A DNA stretch of 64,000 bases, from the NCBI GenBank assembly GCA_022448425.1, contig JAKVCY010000005.1, positions 1-64,000 of the forward strand, written 5' to 3'. A model generated the notes under the pieces. It was not told where the DNA came from. It saw only the letters and a program-made list of their open reading frames with translations, and did not search any database. This stretch comes from Thalassotalea sp. (GTDB lineage: Bacteria; Pseudomonadota; Gammaproteobacteria; Enterobacterales; Alteromonadaceae). The translations under genes were made by a program, and so were the position numbers. This document shows positions 18,934-27,106 of the stretch, piece after piece; within the stretch, counting starts at the first letter, position 1, and each line of letters begins with the position of its first letter.

Positions 18934-19911
18934 TTGAATAGCGGCTCAGAGTTAAAAGCTCGATATAACGATAACAACCGAGGTGTGTACTTCATTGGCA
19001 CAACGCCACCTAAAAGTGATACCCCGATTGAGCAAGTAGATAACATTGTTCAAAAGTTACTTGAGCGAGTCAGTGATATTGATGTCGATGGTTTTATTGT
19101 TTACGACATTCAAGATGAAGGCTCTAGAACGAATGATCCGAGACCATTCCCTTTCAAATGTACTCATGACCCACGTTTATATTCGTCATTACTTAATAAG
19201 AAATCGACTCGCCCTGTCATCACCTACAAAAGCGTTGGTCAATCGAGTATTGAAGAATTTCACCAATGGGCCGATGAAGCTTGGCATGACTACAACGTGA
19301 GAGATCTCGTGCTGGTAGGCAGTCCGTCTCACAAGAATCAAGTTTCATTGTCGTTGAATGAGGCTTATTCAGCACTCCAAGACAATGAAAATGACTTTTT
19401 TACTGGCGGTATTACAATTGCTGAACGCCATGCGACCAAAGGCAATGAACACCAACGCTTAATTGAGAAATATGAGCAAGGCTGCAATTTCTTTATTTCA
19501 CAAGCCATCTACAACCCGCAAGCGACGATCGATCAACTAACTCGTTATGCCATTGAATGTAAAAATTCAGGCTTAAAACCACAAAGGATCATCTTGACCT
19601 TTTCACCCTGTGGTAGCCAAAAGACATTAGAGTTCATCGAATGGTTGGGTGTGAGTGTGCCAGAAGCAACAAGCTTGCGCATATTAAACGCTGACAAGCC
19701 GCTTTATGAATCAATTCGAATTTGCGCCAATAGCTTGCAGCAGATCTTAGACGCGGTTATTCCTTACAATCTGCCATTGGGCTTAAATATTGAGAGTTTA
19801 ACCAACCGCAAAGAAGAAATTGATGGGTCTATTCTTTTGTATAAATTACTGCGCTCGATGATGGATAACTACTTGGCCAAAAACGAGCTAATGGCACTTA
19901 GCCAGGCTTAA
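18934..19911 (+). CDS. Methylenetetrahydrofolate reductase-like protein
   Basis: The 325-residue protein resembles the MTHFR TIM-barrel family: GVYFIGTTPP near the start, VYDIQDEGSR after the second strand, then DLVLVGSPS and GCNFFISQAIYN, which parallels the conserved A-x-TQ-FFD strand of MetF. MTHFR uses FAD to reduce methylene-tetrahydrofolate. This copy diverges strongly and stands outside a methionine operon, so the substrate may differ. The start is TTG at 18934 behind AAGG; no ATG lies in a better place. A perfect terminator ends the unit. The family is probable, the exact reaction uncertain. Confidence 0.7.
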   Translation: MNSGSELKARYNDNNRGVYFIGTTPPKSDTPIEQVDNIVQKLLERVSDIDVDGFIVYDIQDEGSRTNDPRPFPFKCTHDPRLYSSLLNKKSTRPVITYKSVGQSSIEEFHQWADEAWHDYNVRDLVLVGSPSHKNQVSLSLNEAYSALQDNENDFFTGGITIAERHATKGNEHQRLIEKYEQGCNFFISQAIYNPQATIDQLTRYAIECKNSGLKPQRIILTFSPCGSQKTLEFIEWLGVSVPEATSLRILNADKPLYESIRICANSLQQILDAVIPYNLPLGLNIESLTNRKEEIDGSILLYKLLRSMMDNYLAKNELMALSQA

Positions 19912-19934
19912 TACCAACAGCCAAAGTATAAACA

Positions 19935-19967
19935 ACAAAGCCCGACGAGATCGTCGGGCTTTGTTTT
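19935..19967 (+). terminator. Terminator of the MTHFR-like gene
   Basis: ACAAAGCCCGAC and GTCGGGCTTTGT form a perfect stem around GAGATC, followed by TTTAA. Confidence 0.9.
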
Positions 19968-20032
19968 AACTTCTCAGAAACAGCTCTGAATAGATTAAAT
20001 ATTTAATGTAATTGATATTACACACATTAATA

Positions 20033-20359
20033 TCAGGCTTTAGCACTTACCGTTTTCTCAAAACAAAAATAAGCCAACTCAGCCGCTTGCTGCGATGTTA
20101 CACCCTCTTCTGTTTGCTGCAGCCAACCAGCATAAAAGAGCCCGTCAACATAATGATTTAACCAAGCACTCGATAGCTTCTGATCCGGCTTTACCTCTTT
20201 TCGAATCTCATCGATTAGCTCGAGCATTTCCGCTTTATGCTCTGCGTCAATTTGCTTAAGATCAGGGTTAATTTCAATAAAGTGCTCTAGATCACTCAAG
20301 AACTTATACTCCTGCGTTAGCGGCATCGCATATTGAAACAATAACTCCATGGCATGCAT
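20033..20359 (-). CDS. Small protein resembling a TetR C-terminal ligand domain
   Basis: The 108-residue helical protein runs from MHAMELLFQYAM to FCFEKTVSAKA. The helix pattern and aromatic residues (SAWLNHYVDGLFYAGWL) resemble the ligand/dimer half of TetR-type regulators. The frame remains open upstream only as far as a TAG at 20387-20389, and no helix-turn-helix is found in any frame up to 20640. It is either a remnant of a regulator that lost its DNA-binding half or a free-standing small protein. It sits downstream of the SDR operon, a normal place for such a regulator. Family resemblance is tentative and there is no clear ribosome site. Confidence 0.45.
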   Translation of the reverse strand: MHAMELLFQYAMPLTQEYKFLSDLEHFIEINPDLKQIDAEHKAEMLELIDEIRKEVKPDQKLSSAWLNHYVDGLFYAGWLQQTEEGVTSQQAAELAYFCFEKTVSAKA

Positions 20360-20643
20360 CGCTGACGTTGCTTCGCCCTCAATTGACTAGACTGGGTATT
20401 TGTCAAGACAATTGCAGATTATCCTAGCGGGTAAGAGCAGAATTGACTGAGAACTAAGCAAAACTGCACTGTAACAAGTGTATTTACTCTATATTTTCAA
20501 TGCATTTATCAGTATTTTGAAGTGTGCACTCATTAGCGTAATTTCAATAATTGTCGATAATTGCTAAATCATTTCTGCCAGTAGTTAACAATACCATCAG
20601 TAAGCAAGAAAAGTGAGCCACGCACTTACTGAGAAAGCTGTAG

Positions 20644-21432
20644 CTACAGCGATGTATTGAGGTGACCACCGTCCACGGGCAGCGCAATGCCATTAATAAA
20701 TGAGCCTTCATCAGAGCACAGCAACATCAACGGAGCGGTTAATTCATCTAATTGACCGAGTCTTGTAGCAGTAGTTGTCTGCAGGTAAGCTTGGCCCTTT
20801 TCTGTATTGAAATAATCAGTATTCATCTCAGTCTCAAAATAGCCTGGGCACAAAGCATTCACCCTAATGTTCTTGCTAGCAAGCTCCAAGCACATTGCTT
20901 TAGTCATTTGAATGACGCCAGCCTTTGAAATGGCATAAGTACTGTCACCAAAACCAACACGCAGGCCCAAAATGGAGGCGATATTAACAATGCTTCCTTT
21001 TGTGTTGCTGTTAATCATGTGCGTGGCAACGGCTTTGGCAACACGCCAAGCACCAGAAAGGTTTGTTTCTAGGACAAACTGCCAGTCAGTTTCTTCAACA
21101 TTAACGAAGCGTTTAGGGTCTGCTACTCCGGCATTATTAACAAGGCAATCTATCGAGCCATATAGCATTACCGCATTTTTAATAACGCCTTCAACAGCTT
21201 CAGCATTTGTAACATCAAGGGTTAAAGCACTTGCTTCACCGCCTGTAGCGCTAATTTCTTCAACGAGTTGCTTTAGCTTCTGCTCTCGTCTTGCTGTAAC
21301 AATTACTTTAGCCCCTGCATTTGCCATAACTTTGGCGAAATGCGCGCCTAAGCCACTTGAGGCTCCTGTCACTAGCGCAACTTTATTCTGCATACTTCCT
21401 TTGTATCGCGAGTTAATCGATTGCTTGGTCAT
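20644..21432 (-). CDS. SDR family oxidoreductase
   Basis: A classical short-chain dehydrogenase/reductase: TGASSGLG binds the dinucleotide, NNAG follows the fourth strand, and YAISK is the catalytic Tyr/Lys pair; PVDGG closes the fold. ARRE after the second strand suggests NADP(H). Several starts are possible: an upstream ATG at 21447, the ATG at 21432 behind GGGGA (chosen), or 21393 (MQNKVALVTG) behind AAGGA. It is the third gene of a tight operon after the thiolase and the phosphotransferase. In CoA-thioester pathways this kind of SDR oxidises or reduces a hydroxyl or keto group. The substrate is not visible. Confidence 0.85.
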   Translation of the reverse strand: MTKQSINSRYKGSMQNKVALVTGASSGLGAHFAKVMANAGAKVIVTARREQKLKQLVEEISATGGEASALTLDVTNAEAVEGVIKNAVMLYGSIDCLVNNAGVADPKRFVNVEETDWQFVLETNLSGAWRVAKAVATHMINSNTKGSIVNIASILGLRVGFGDSTYAISKAGVIQMTKAMCLELASKNIRVNALCPGYFETEMNTDYFNTEKGQAYLQTTTATRLGQLDELTAPLMLLCSDEGSFINGIALPVDGGHLNTSL

Positions 21433-21452
21433 ATTGTTCCCCGGCATTACGC

Positions 21453-22478
21453 TTATGAAATAATTTGCGCAGCTAACTTCAATAGAGGTCTTATTTCCTC
21501 CCCCATTTGCGCCGCATTTTTGTTAGAAGAATTCCCTGCCAAAGAGCGCTTTTTCACCCCTTGCAAAATAGCGGCTAGCCTAAAGAAACTAAACGCCAAG
21601 TAGAAATTCCAATTGGGTATTTCGGCTATCCCCATCCGATTGCAATATTCAGCGACATACGCTTGTTCACTGGGAATGCCTAGCGCTGCTCTATTAACGT
21701 CTCCTAAACCAGATAACATACTATCGCTACGCATTCTCAACTGCATACATTGATAAGCTAGGTCGGCATAGGGGTGACCTAAGGTAGAAAGCTCCCAATC
21801 AGCTAATGCCAAAACACGCTCTGTATCTTTCGAAAACATCATGTTATCTAGTCTGAAATCGCCATGTACCAAAGTGAGTTTGCCGTCATCTTCCGGTAAG
21901 TTTTCAGGTAGCCATGCAATTAAGAGCTCCATATCATTTATGACTTCAGTTTCCGCTGCTCTGTATTGCTGAGTCCAACGCTCTATCTGCCGCTGAAAAT
22001 AGTTTCCAGGACGGCCAAAGTCACTTAATCCTGTCGCTTCGAGGTCTACAGAATGCAATGCCGCCATAATGCGATTCATCTCGCTGTAAACGTTTTTTCT
22101 TTGGGCTTTAGATAGCTCGGGTAATTTAGGGTCCCAAAATACTCTGCCATCAATGAATTCCATGACATAAAACATACTGCCAATAACACTATTGTCTTCA
22201 CAAAGGTGATAGACCTTTGCGACCGGCACCTGTGTATTCGCTAAGGCAGAAATCACTCTATATTCTCGGTCTACCGCATGTGCTGACTTTAATAAGTTGC
22301 CCAATGGCTTTCGGCGAAGCACATAGTTACCACTTTTAGCCGTTAACAAATACGTTGGATTAGATTGACCGCCTGCGAATTTCTCTTCGCTAACCGGTCC
22401 CTCAAAGCCATCAATGTGTTGCATTAAATATTGCGCCAACTTGATAGTATCAATCGAAAAGTCTTGCTTGTTAGCCAT
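21453..22478 (-). CDS. APH-fold phosphotransferase of the ACAD10/11-LvaA type
   Basis: The family is an aminoglycoside-phosphotransferase fold used on acyl-CoA substrates. Motifs: FAGGQSNPTYLL (nucleotide loop), VLRRKP (lysine/arginine for ATP), HAVDREYRVI, LVHGDFRLDNMMF (catalytic loop with Asp and Asn) and LADWELSTLGHPYADLAY (metal-binding Asp). In LvaA and mammalian ACAD10/11 this domain phosphorylates the hydroxyl of 4-hydroxyacyl-CoA so it can be isomerised to the 3-hydroxy form. The ATG at 22478 with GTGGAG upstream is preferred over an earlier ATG at 22541 that would overlap the thiolase. It lies 35 bases after the thiolase and about 20 before the SDR start. Confidence 0.85.
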   Translation of the reverse strand: MANKQDFSIDTIKLAQYLMQHIDGFEGPVSEEKFAGGQSNPTYLLTAKSGNYVLRRKPLGNLLKSAHAVDREYRVISALANTQVPVAKVYHLCEDNSVIGSMFYVMEFIDGRVFWDPKLPELSKAQRKNVYSEMNRIMAALHSVDLEATGLSDFGRPGNYFQRQIERWTQQYRAAETEVINDMELLIAWLPENLPEDDGKLTLVHGDFRLDNMMFSKDTERVLALADWELSTLGHPYADLAYQCMQLRMRSDSMLSGLGDVNRAALGIPSEQAYVAEYCNRMGIAEIPNWNFYLAFSFFRLAAILQGVKKRSLAGNSSNKNAAQMGEEIRPLLKLAAQIIS

Positions 22479-22513
22479 ACTAGTCTCCACTTTAGAAAAT
22501 CTCAAAAGATCAG

Positions 22514-23749
22514 CTACTTCCCTATGATAAAACTTGCACAAGTTGTCGCGCTGCCGCCTAAGTTAAAAGTCCCCATATTGTTGGCATTTGGCAGCTGACA
22601 CGCGCCCGCTTGGCCCGTTACTTGTTTAAAACAATCTAACATCATGCGCACGCCGGTTGCGCCAACAGGGTGTCCTAAACCAATCAAGCCACCGCTAGGG
22701 TTAATGGGGAAATCACCATCTTTATTAATACGACCAGCCTTAATCGCTTTGTAACTTTCACCAGGCGCAGTTAGCCCCCAATGATCAATTGCCATATATT
22801 CAGTAATGGTAAAACAGTCGTGCGTTTCTAGTCCGTCAAGCTCGGTCGCACTCAACATACCTGCGCGCTGCAATGTCTCATTTACCATTTGATTAGCATG
22901 TGGGAAAATTAACGGGCTGTCTTTACTGATACGCATCTTTTCTTCAAAAAGTATCGGTGCACTGCGGTGCCCCCAACCTTTAATGTAGGGAAGTTCACTT
23001 AGCGAAATGCCTCGTTTAGCTGCATATTCTCGCGCAATTTTTTCATTTGCTAAAAAAATACAGGCGGCGCCGTCTGTTATTTGCCCACAATCCATCTTTC
23101 GCATTTTCCCTTCGATAACAGGGTTCAATGCGTCATCGTTGATAAAACTCTGCTCATCAAAATGCCATGCTTTAGACTGTGCAAAAGGATTTGTTCGAGC
23201 ATTGTCGTAATTAATACGAGCGATCGTCTTTAGACTGTCGTAGTTGAGGCCGTAACGCTTATCGTATTCTTGTGCCAATAAATCAAACATATAAGGCCAA
23301 GGGTAATTACAATCCGTCGCTTCGTTTCCTCTGTAGGTGGCAGCTCCTAGGTAATCGCTTCCAACTTTGCCATCGACGTTACGCATTAGCTCCAAGCCAA
23401 CGACGCAAGCCAAACCATAGTGGCCAGCTTGAATATCTGACATTGCCGCCAACGCTGCCATCGAACCAGAAGCACACGCCGCCTCATGGCGAGAAGTGGG
23501 AATATTAGCGAGTTCTGGATAGGCTTGACCGAAAAATCCGCCTAACAACCCTTGTCCAACGAACAATTCACCGACGAAGTTACCGACATGCCCAACGTCG
23601 ACTTGTTCAGGTTCAATTCCAGTGCTGGCAAAGGCATCATCTAACACCTCTTTAAACATATCAAAAAGCGTTTTTCCTTCTCTGTGCCAGTTGCGTGAAA
23701 AGTCTGTCTGCGCACCACCGAGAATATATACTTTGTTTTCTAGCATCAC
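22514..23749 (-). CDS. SCP2-type thiolase (acetyl-CoA acetyltransferase family)
   Basis: The protein has 411 residues. Cys92 in EAACASGS is the acyl-binding nucleophile. THDCFTITEY carries the HDCF cysteine that serves as the second catalytic cysteine in SCP2-type thiolases, and GLGHPVGATG gives the catalytic histidine. The family cleaves 3-ketoacyl-CoA, often with branched or steroid-like side chains, and some relatives act as aldolases with a DUF35 partner; no DUF35 gene is seen. It is first in the minus-strand operon with the phosphotransferase and SDR. A perfect palindrome at 23836 lies 87 bases upstream. Confidence 0.87.
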   Translation of the reverse strand: MMLENKVYILGGAQTDFSRNWHREGKTLFDMFKEVLDDAFASTGIEPEQVDVGHVGNFVGELFVGQGLLGGFFGQAYPELANIPTSRHEAACASGSMAALAAMSDIQAGHYGLACVVGLELMRNVDGKVGSDYLGAATYRGNEATDCNYPWPYMFDLLAQEYDKRYGLNYDSLKTIARINYDNARTNPFAQSKAWHFDEQSFINDDALNPVIEGKMRKMDCGQITDGAACIFLANEKIAREYAAKRGISLSELPYIKGWGHRSAPILFEEKMRISKDSPLIFPHANQMVNETLQRAGMLSATELDGLETHDCFTITEYMAIDHWGLTAPGESYKAIKAGRINKDGDFPINPSGGLIGLGHPVGATGVRMMLDCFKQVTGQAGACQLPNANNMGTFNLGGSATTCASFIIGK

Positions 23750-24101
23750 TTTCTCCCTATCTTCTTGTTCTTTTTTTATGGCAATGAATCAATTTCAACA
23801 ACGGTTGACTTACCGTATTTGCTTCATAATGCTCTAGCCTTTAAAGGCTTATTTCTTCTGACTTAACCGTGTATTTTTAGGCGCTTTCTTGAACACTTTA
23901 AAAACACCCCCTCCTACACAACAAAACAAAATTTCTTTCAAATAAATGACAAAACAACTAGTTAACATCGTTTGACACCTTGACGATTTTTCGGTAATGA
24001 TAGTCTCATAACGAAAGCAACCTGTACAGAATTTAACTATTTCTTCGTGTTAATTCATGTTCAGAAACCAATTCATCTAGATAAATACTGGGGAGTGATA
24101 A
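23750..24101. other. Divergent promoter region of the catabolic cluster
   Basis: This 352-base region separates the minus-strand thiolase operon from the DUF1295 gene. It contains the 14-bp palindrome AGCCTTTAAAGGCT (23836-23849) and, on the plus strand, GGGGAG just before the DUF1295 ATG. TTGACA and TTGACG occur near 23980, but no convincing -10 follows. No ORF is supported. Confidence 0.4.
23836..23849. promoter_or_regulatory. Perfect palindrome, candidate operator
   Basis: AGCCTTTAAAGGCT is perfectly self-complementary and lies between the divergent thiolase and DUF1295 genes. It is suitable for a dimeric regulator such as a TetR or HxlR protein; which one is unknown. Confidence 0.4.
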
Positions 24102-25010
24102 ATGCCAATAAGAGCATTAGTGATGATTACCGTGTCTTTGATACTAGGCGCCTTAATGGCTAAGGCGGGTAATCAAGTAAGCGTAATTTGGCAGGACGTG
24201 CCCATGTTTGGTTTGTGCATTACCATTGCATTTGTTATTCAATGGTTGGTTTTCATACCTTCTTACCTCAAACAAACTGAACACTTTTATGATTTAACAG
24301 GCAGTGTTACCTATTTATCTATTACCGCTTTCATTTGCGTTATCACGTTTGACCAACTCGACATCCGAAGTATAGCTTTAGCGACCATGGTAGCTATATG
24401 GGCGGCGCGTTTAGGTACTTTCTTGTTTATACGCATTTCAAAAGATGGCTCAGATAACCGCTTTGATGAGATCAAACCAAACCCGTTCCGCTTTTTCGCC
24501 GCCTGGACCATCCAAGGGTTATGGGTAACCGTAACAGCTTCCGCGGCTTTTGTAGCAATGTTGTCCGATAACAAGCAACCCTTAGGCATGATAGGCATGT
24601 TCGGCATAGCACTTTGGATAATCGGCTTTACTCTTGAAGCTGTAGCTGATCATCAAAAACGTGTATTTAGAGCCACTAGAGAACTAACTGGGGATAAGTT
24701 TATACACACGGGTTTATGGGCTTACTCACGTCATCCAAATTACTTTGGGGAAATCGTATTGTGGATTGGAGTTAGCCTAGTTGCACTGCCAGTTTTATCA
24801 GGCTGGGCTCACGCTACCTTAATCTCCCCTGTCTTTGTCTTTTTATTGCTGACCCGCGTAAGCGGTCTACCTGCGCTAGAGAAAACAGCAGACAAACGCT
24901 ATTCCGGCGACAGCCTATATGAAGCATATAAGGCAAATACTCCTATACTTGTGCCTCGTTTAACTAGACCCGAATTGCAGCCAAGTGATAACAAAGTCAA
25001 AGTTACTTAA
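24102..25010 (+). CDS. DUF1295 membrane protein, steroid 5-alpha-reductase-like fold
   Basis: The 302-residue protein has about seven or eight membrane helices and the DUF1295 signature GLWAYSRHPNYFGEI followed by W and PVL. This C-terminal region is shared with steroid 5-alpha-reductases and isoprenylcysteine methyltransferases, which bind NADPH or SAM at the membrane face. A membrane-bound reductase acting on a lipophilic substrate is plausible and fits the neighbouring acyl-CoA ligase and TonB receptor, but the reaction is not known for this branch. It starts at an ATG behind GGGGAG. The acyl-CoA ligase follows 133 bases later on the same strand. Confidence 0.82.
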   Translation: MPIRALVMITVSLILGALMAKAGNQVSVIWQDVPMFGLCITIAFVIQWLVFIPSYLKQTEHFYDLTGSVTYLSITAFICVITFDQLDIRSIALATMVAIWAARLGTFLFIRISKDGSDNRFDEIKPNPFRFFAAWTIQGLWVTVTASAAFVAMLSDNKQPLGMIGMFGIALWIIGFTLEAVADHQKRVFRATRELTGDKFIHTGLWAYSRHPNYFGEIVLWIGVSLVALPVLSGWAHATLISPVFVFLLLTRVSGLPALEKTADKRYSGDSLYEAYKANTPILVPRLTRPELQPSDNKVKVT

Positions 25011-25143
25011 TTAGTACCGGAACCTAAAAGACATTGTTTTTAAAGGAAATTTAAACGCTAGTGATTTGGTATGCAGTATTTAAGAAGCTAAAGCAAAAAG
25101 TTAATACAAAAAGTTAAGTACGTTGAAAGAGAGTGGAGTGGAT

Positions 25144-26817
25144 ATGTCGCGAGATAACAATGAAAGAGCGGTAAGCAGTGAGGTAGAGTCACCTATTTCA
25201 AGGCTTTACTTTTGGGAAAAAGAACACGCTGACACGGTTTATATGACCCAGCCCATCGACGGCCGATACATAGAATTTACTTGGCAAGAGACGCTTGTGC
25301 AGGCCAGAAAAGTTGCTGCCGCGCTGCGCAGTAGAAATTATCCTAAGGGAAGTCGTATCGCGATTCTTTCAAAAAATTGTGCTCACTGGATAATCGCTGA
25401 TATGGGTATCGGCATGGCAGGCCATGTATCAGTACCAATTTTCGCTACCGCTGGCAAAGGCACTATAGAATATGTACTTGAGCACGCTGAATGTCCGCTA
25501 GTTTTCGTCGGTAAGCTAGATGAGCCTGAAGCTTCAATTAGTTATTTACCTGGAAATATTGAACAAGTAGCTTTCCCCTACAAAGGTGCTGATGTACCTG
25601 TTTCCTGGGATGAATTTACTAATATTGCGCCAATTACTGACAATCCGATTCCAGATATGGATGACATTTATAGCATCATCTATACATCAGGAAGTACAGG
25701 ACAGCCTAAAGGAGTTGTTCACACCTTTAGAACGCTCAGCTGGGCCGCGAGTCACTCTATCCATACGCTCGACGTCACCGATCAAGATAGGATAATGAGC
25801 TACCTGCCACTGGCACATATTACCGAGCGAGCGCTGGTCCAACTCTCTAGTTACTACTCTGGCATGCGGTTGTTTTTTGTTGAGTCACTAGATACGTTTA
25901 CGCGTGATGTGAAGTACTGTGCTCCTACCCTTTTTGTTTCGGTGCCGCGCTTGTGGACTAAATTCCAAATGGGAATATTGTCTAAAGTTTCGCAAAAGAA
26001 ACTAAGTTTCCTACTTCACCTACCAATAATCGGTAAGAAAATCGCGGCCCAGATTCGCAAGCAGCTTGGCTTAGACTCGGCCCGATATTATGCCTCTGGA
26101 TCGGCACCGCTGGCTCCTGCAACAATTAAATGGTTTACCAAGCTTGGTATCAATATCTCTGAAGCATGGGGCATGACTGAAAACTCTGCTTATGGCACTT
26201 GCTGTGTGCCGTTTAGAGAAGACAAAATAGGCTCCATTGGCAAAGCGTATAACGGTGTCGACATGCGTGTCGCAGAAGATGGTGAGATTCAGGTAAAAGC
26301 CCCGTGTGTCATGATCGGTTACTACAAAGATCAAGAGAAAACCTCGGGCGTTTTTACTAATGACGGTTATTTGCGAACCGGTGACAAAGGTGTTGTTGAT
26401 AGCGAAGGTTACTTCACCATCACTGGCCGACTGAAAGATATTTTCAAAACCGCTAAAGGCAAATATGTCACGCCAGCTCCTATTGAAGCCAAAATCATGG
26501 AAAACGAAATTGTTGAACAAGTTTGCGTGACTGGTAACAACTTAGCGCAACCGGTAGGGCTGCTCGTTCTCTCTGAAGAAGCTAAAAAGGAAAGTAACAG
26601 CGCTATCAGTGCAAGCCTTCTACAAACATTAGAAGCGGTAAACCTAACATTGGAAAGCCACCAGAAGCTCGACCGACTTATTGTGTTTTCTGAACAGTGG
26701 TCGGTAGATAACGACCTGCTAACACCTACGTTAAAAGTCAAAAGGCACACGATTGAAGAAAAGTTTGCCAGTGTGATTACTGACACGTACCGCGACAAGG
26801 TGGTGTGGACACGTTAG
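25144..26817 (+). CDS. Long-chain acyl-CoA ligase (AMP-forming)
   Basis: An ANL-superfamily adenylating enzyme. YTSGSTGQPKGVVH is the phosphate-binding loop (A3), SEAWGMTENS is A5, YLRTGDKGVV is A7 and GRLKDIFKTAKGKYV is A8/A10-like; the layout is that of the FadD15/ACSL branch. It activates a carboxylic acid to acyl-AMP and then to the CoA ester. The ATG at 25144 has GGAG five bases upstream; a TTG at 25123 gives a seven-residue longer protein and is less likely. Together with two thiolases, the phosphotransferase and the SDR it supplies the CoA-activation step of the local pathway. Confidence 0.88.
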   Translation: MSRDNNERAVSSEVESPISRLYFWEKEHADTVYMTQPIDGRYIEFTWQETLVQARKVAAALRSRNYPKGSRIAILSKNCAHWIIADMGIGMAGHVSVPIFATAGKGTIEYVLEHAECPLVFVGKLDEPEASISYLPGNIEQVAFPYKGADVPVSWDEFTNIAPITDNPIPDMDDIYSIIYTSGSTGQPKGVVHTFRTLSWAASHSIHTLDVTDQDRIMSYLPLAHITERALVQLSSYYSGMRLFFVESLDTFTRDVKYCAPTLFVSVPRLWTKFQMGILSKVSQKKLSFLLHLPIIGKKIAAQIRKQLGLDSARYYASGSAPLAPATIKWFTKLGINISEAWGMTENSAYGTCCVPFREDKIGSIGKAYNGVDMRVAEDGEIQVKAPCVMIGYYKDQEKTSGVFTNDGYLRTGDKGVVDSEGYFTITGRLKDIFKTAKGKYVTPAPIEAKIMENEIVEQVCVTGNNLAQPVGLLVLSEEAKKESNSAISASLLQTLEAVNLTLESHQKLDRLIVFSEQWSVDNDLLTPTLKVKRHTIEEKFASVITDTYRDKVVWTR

Positions 26818-27001
26818 TGTCACCGAAATTATCACTGACTTTTCCGGATATAAAGTCCAAAAAATTCTTTGAAGAAGCGAAGTAAAAGGAAAGAAAAAAC
26901 ACTTTGTTTATGGTCTGCCGTTTAAATGCCCAGTAGTTCAACAGTATTCAGGCGTATTACTGACAGGTTGATAAGCCAAAACAACACAAAACTAACAATA
27001 A

Positions 27002-27070
27002 AATAATAAATATTAATTAAAACAATAAGTATTAATTAGAACAATAAATATTAATTAGAACAATAAATTA
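27002..27070 (+). repeat. AT-rich 19-bp tandem repeat, about 3.6 copies
   Basis: The unit is AACAATAAATATTAATTAG. Copies begin at 27002 (two changes), 27021 (one change) and 27040 (exact), with a partial copy at 27059. The array ends about 20 bases before the GGGGGAGG ribosome site of the TonB-dependent receptor. Confidence 0.8.
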
Positions 27071-27106
27071 CAACAAAAAGTATAGCCCAAAGGGGGAGGT
27101 AAACTA

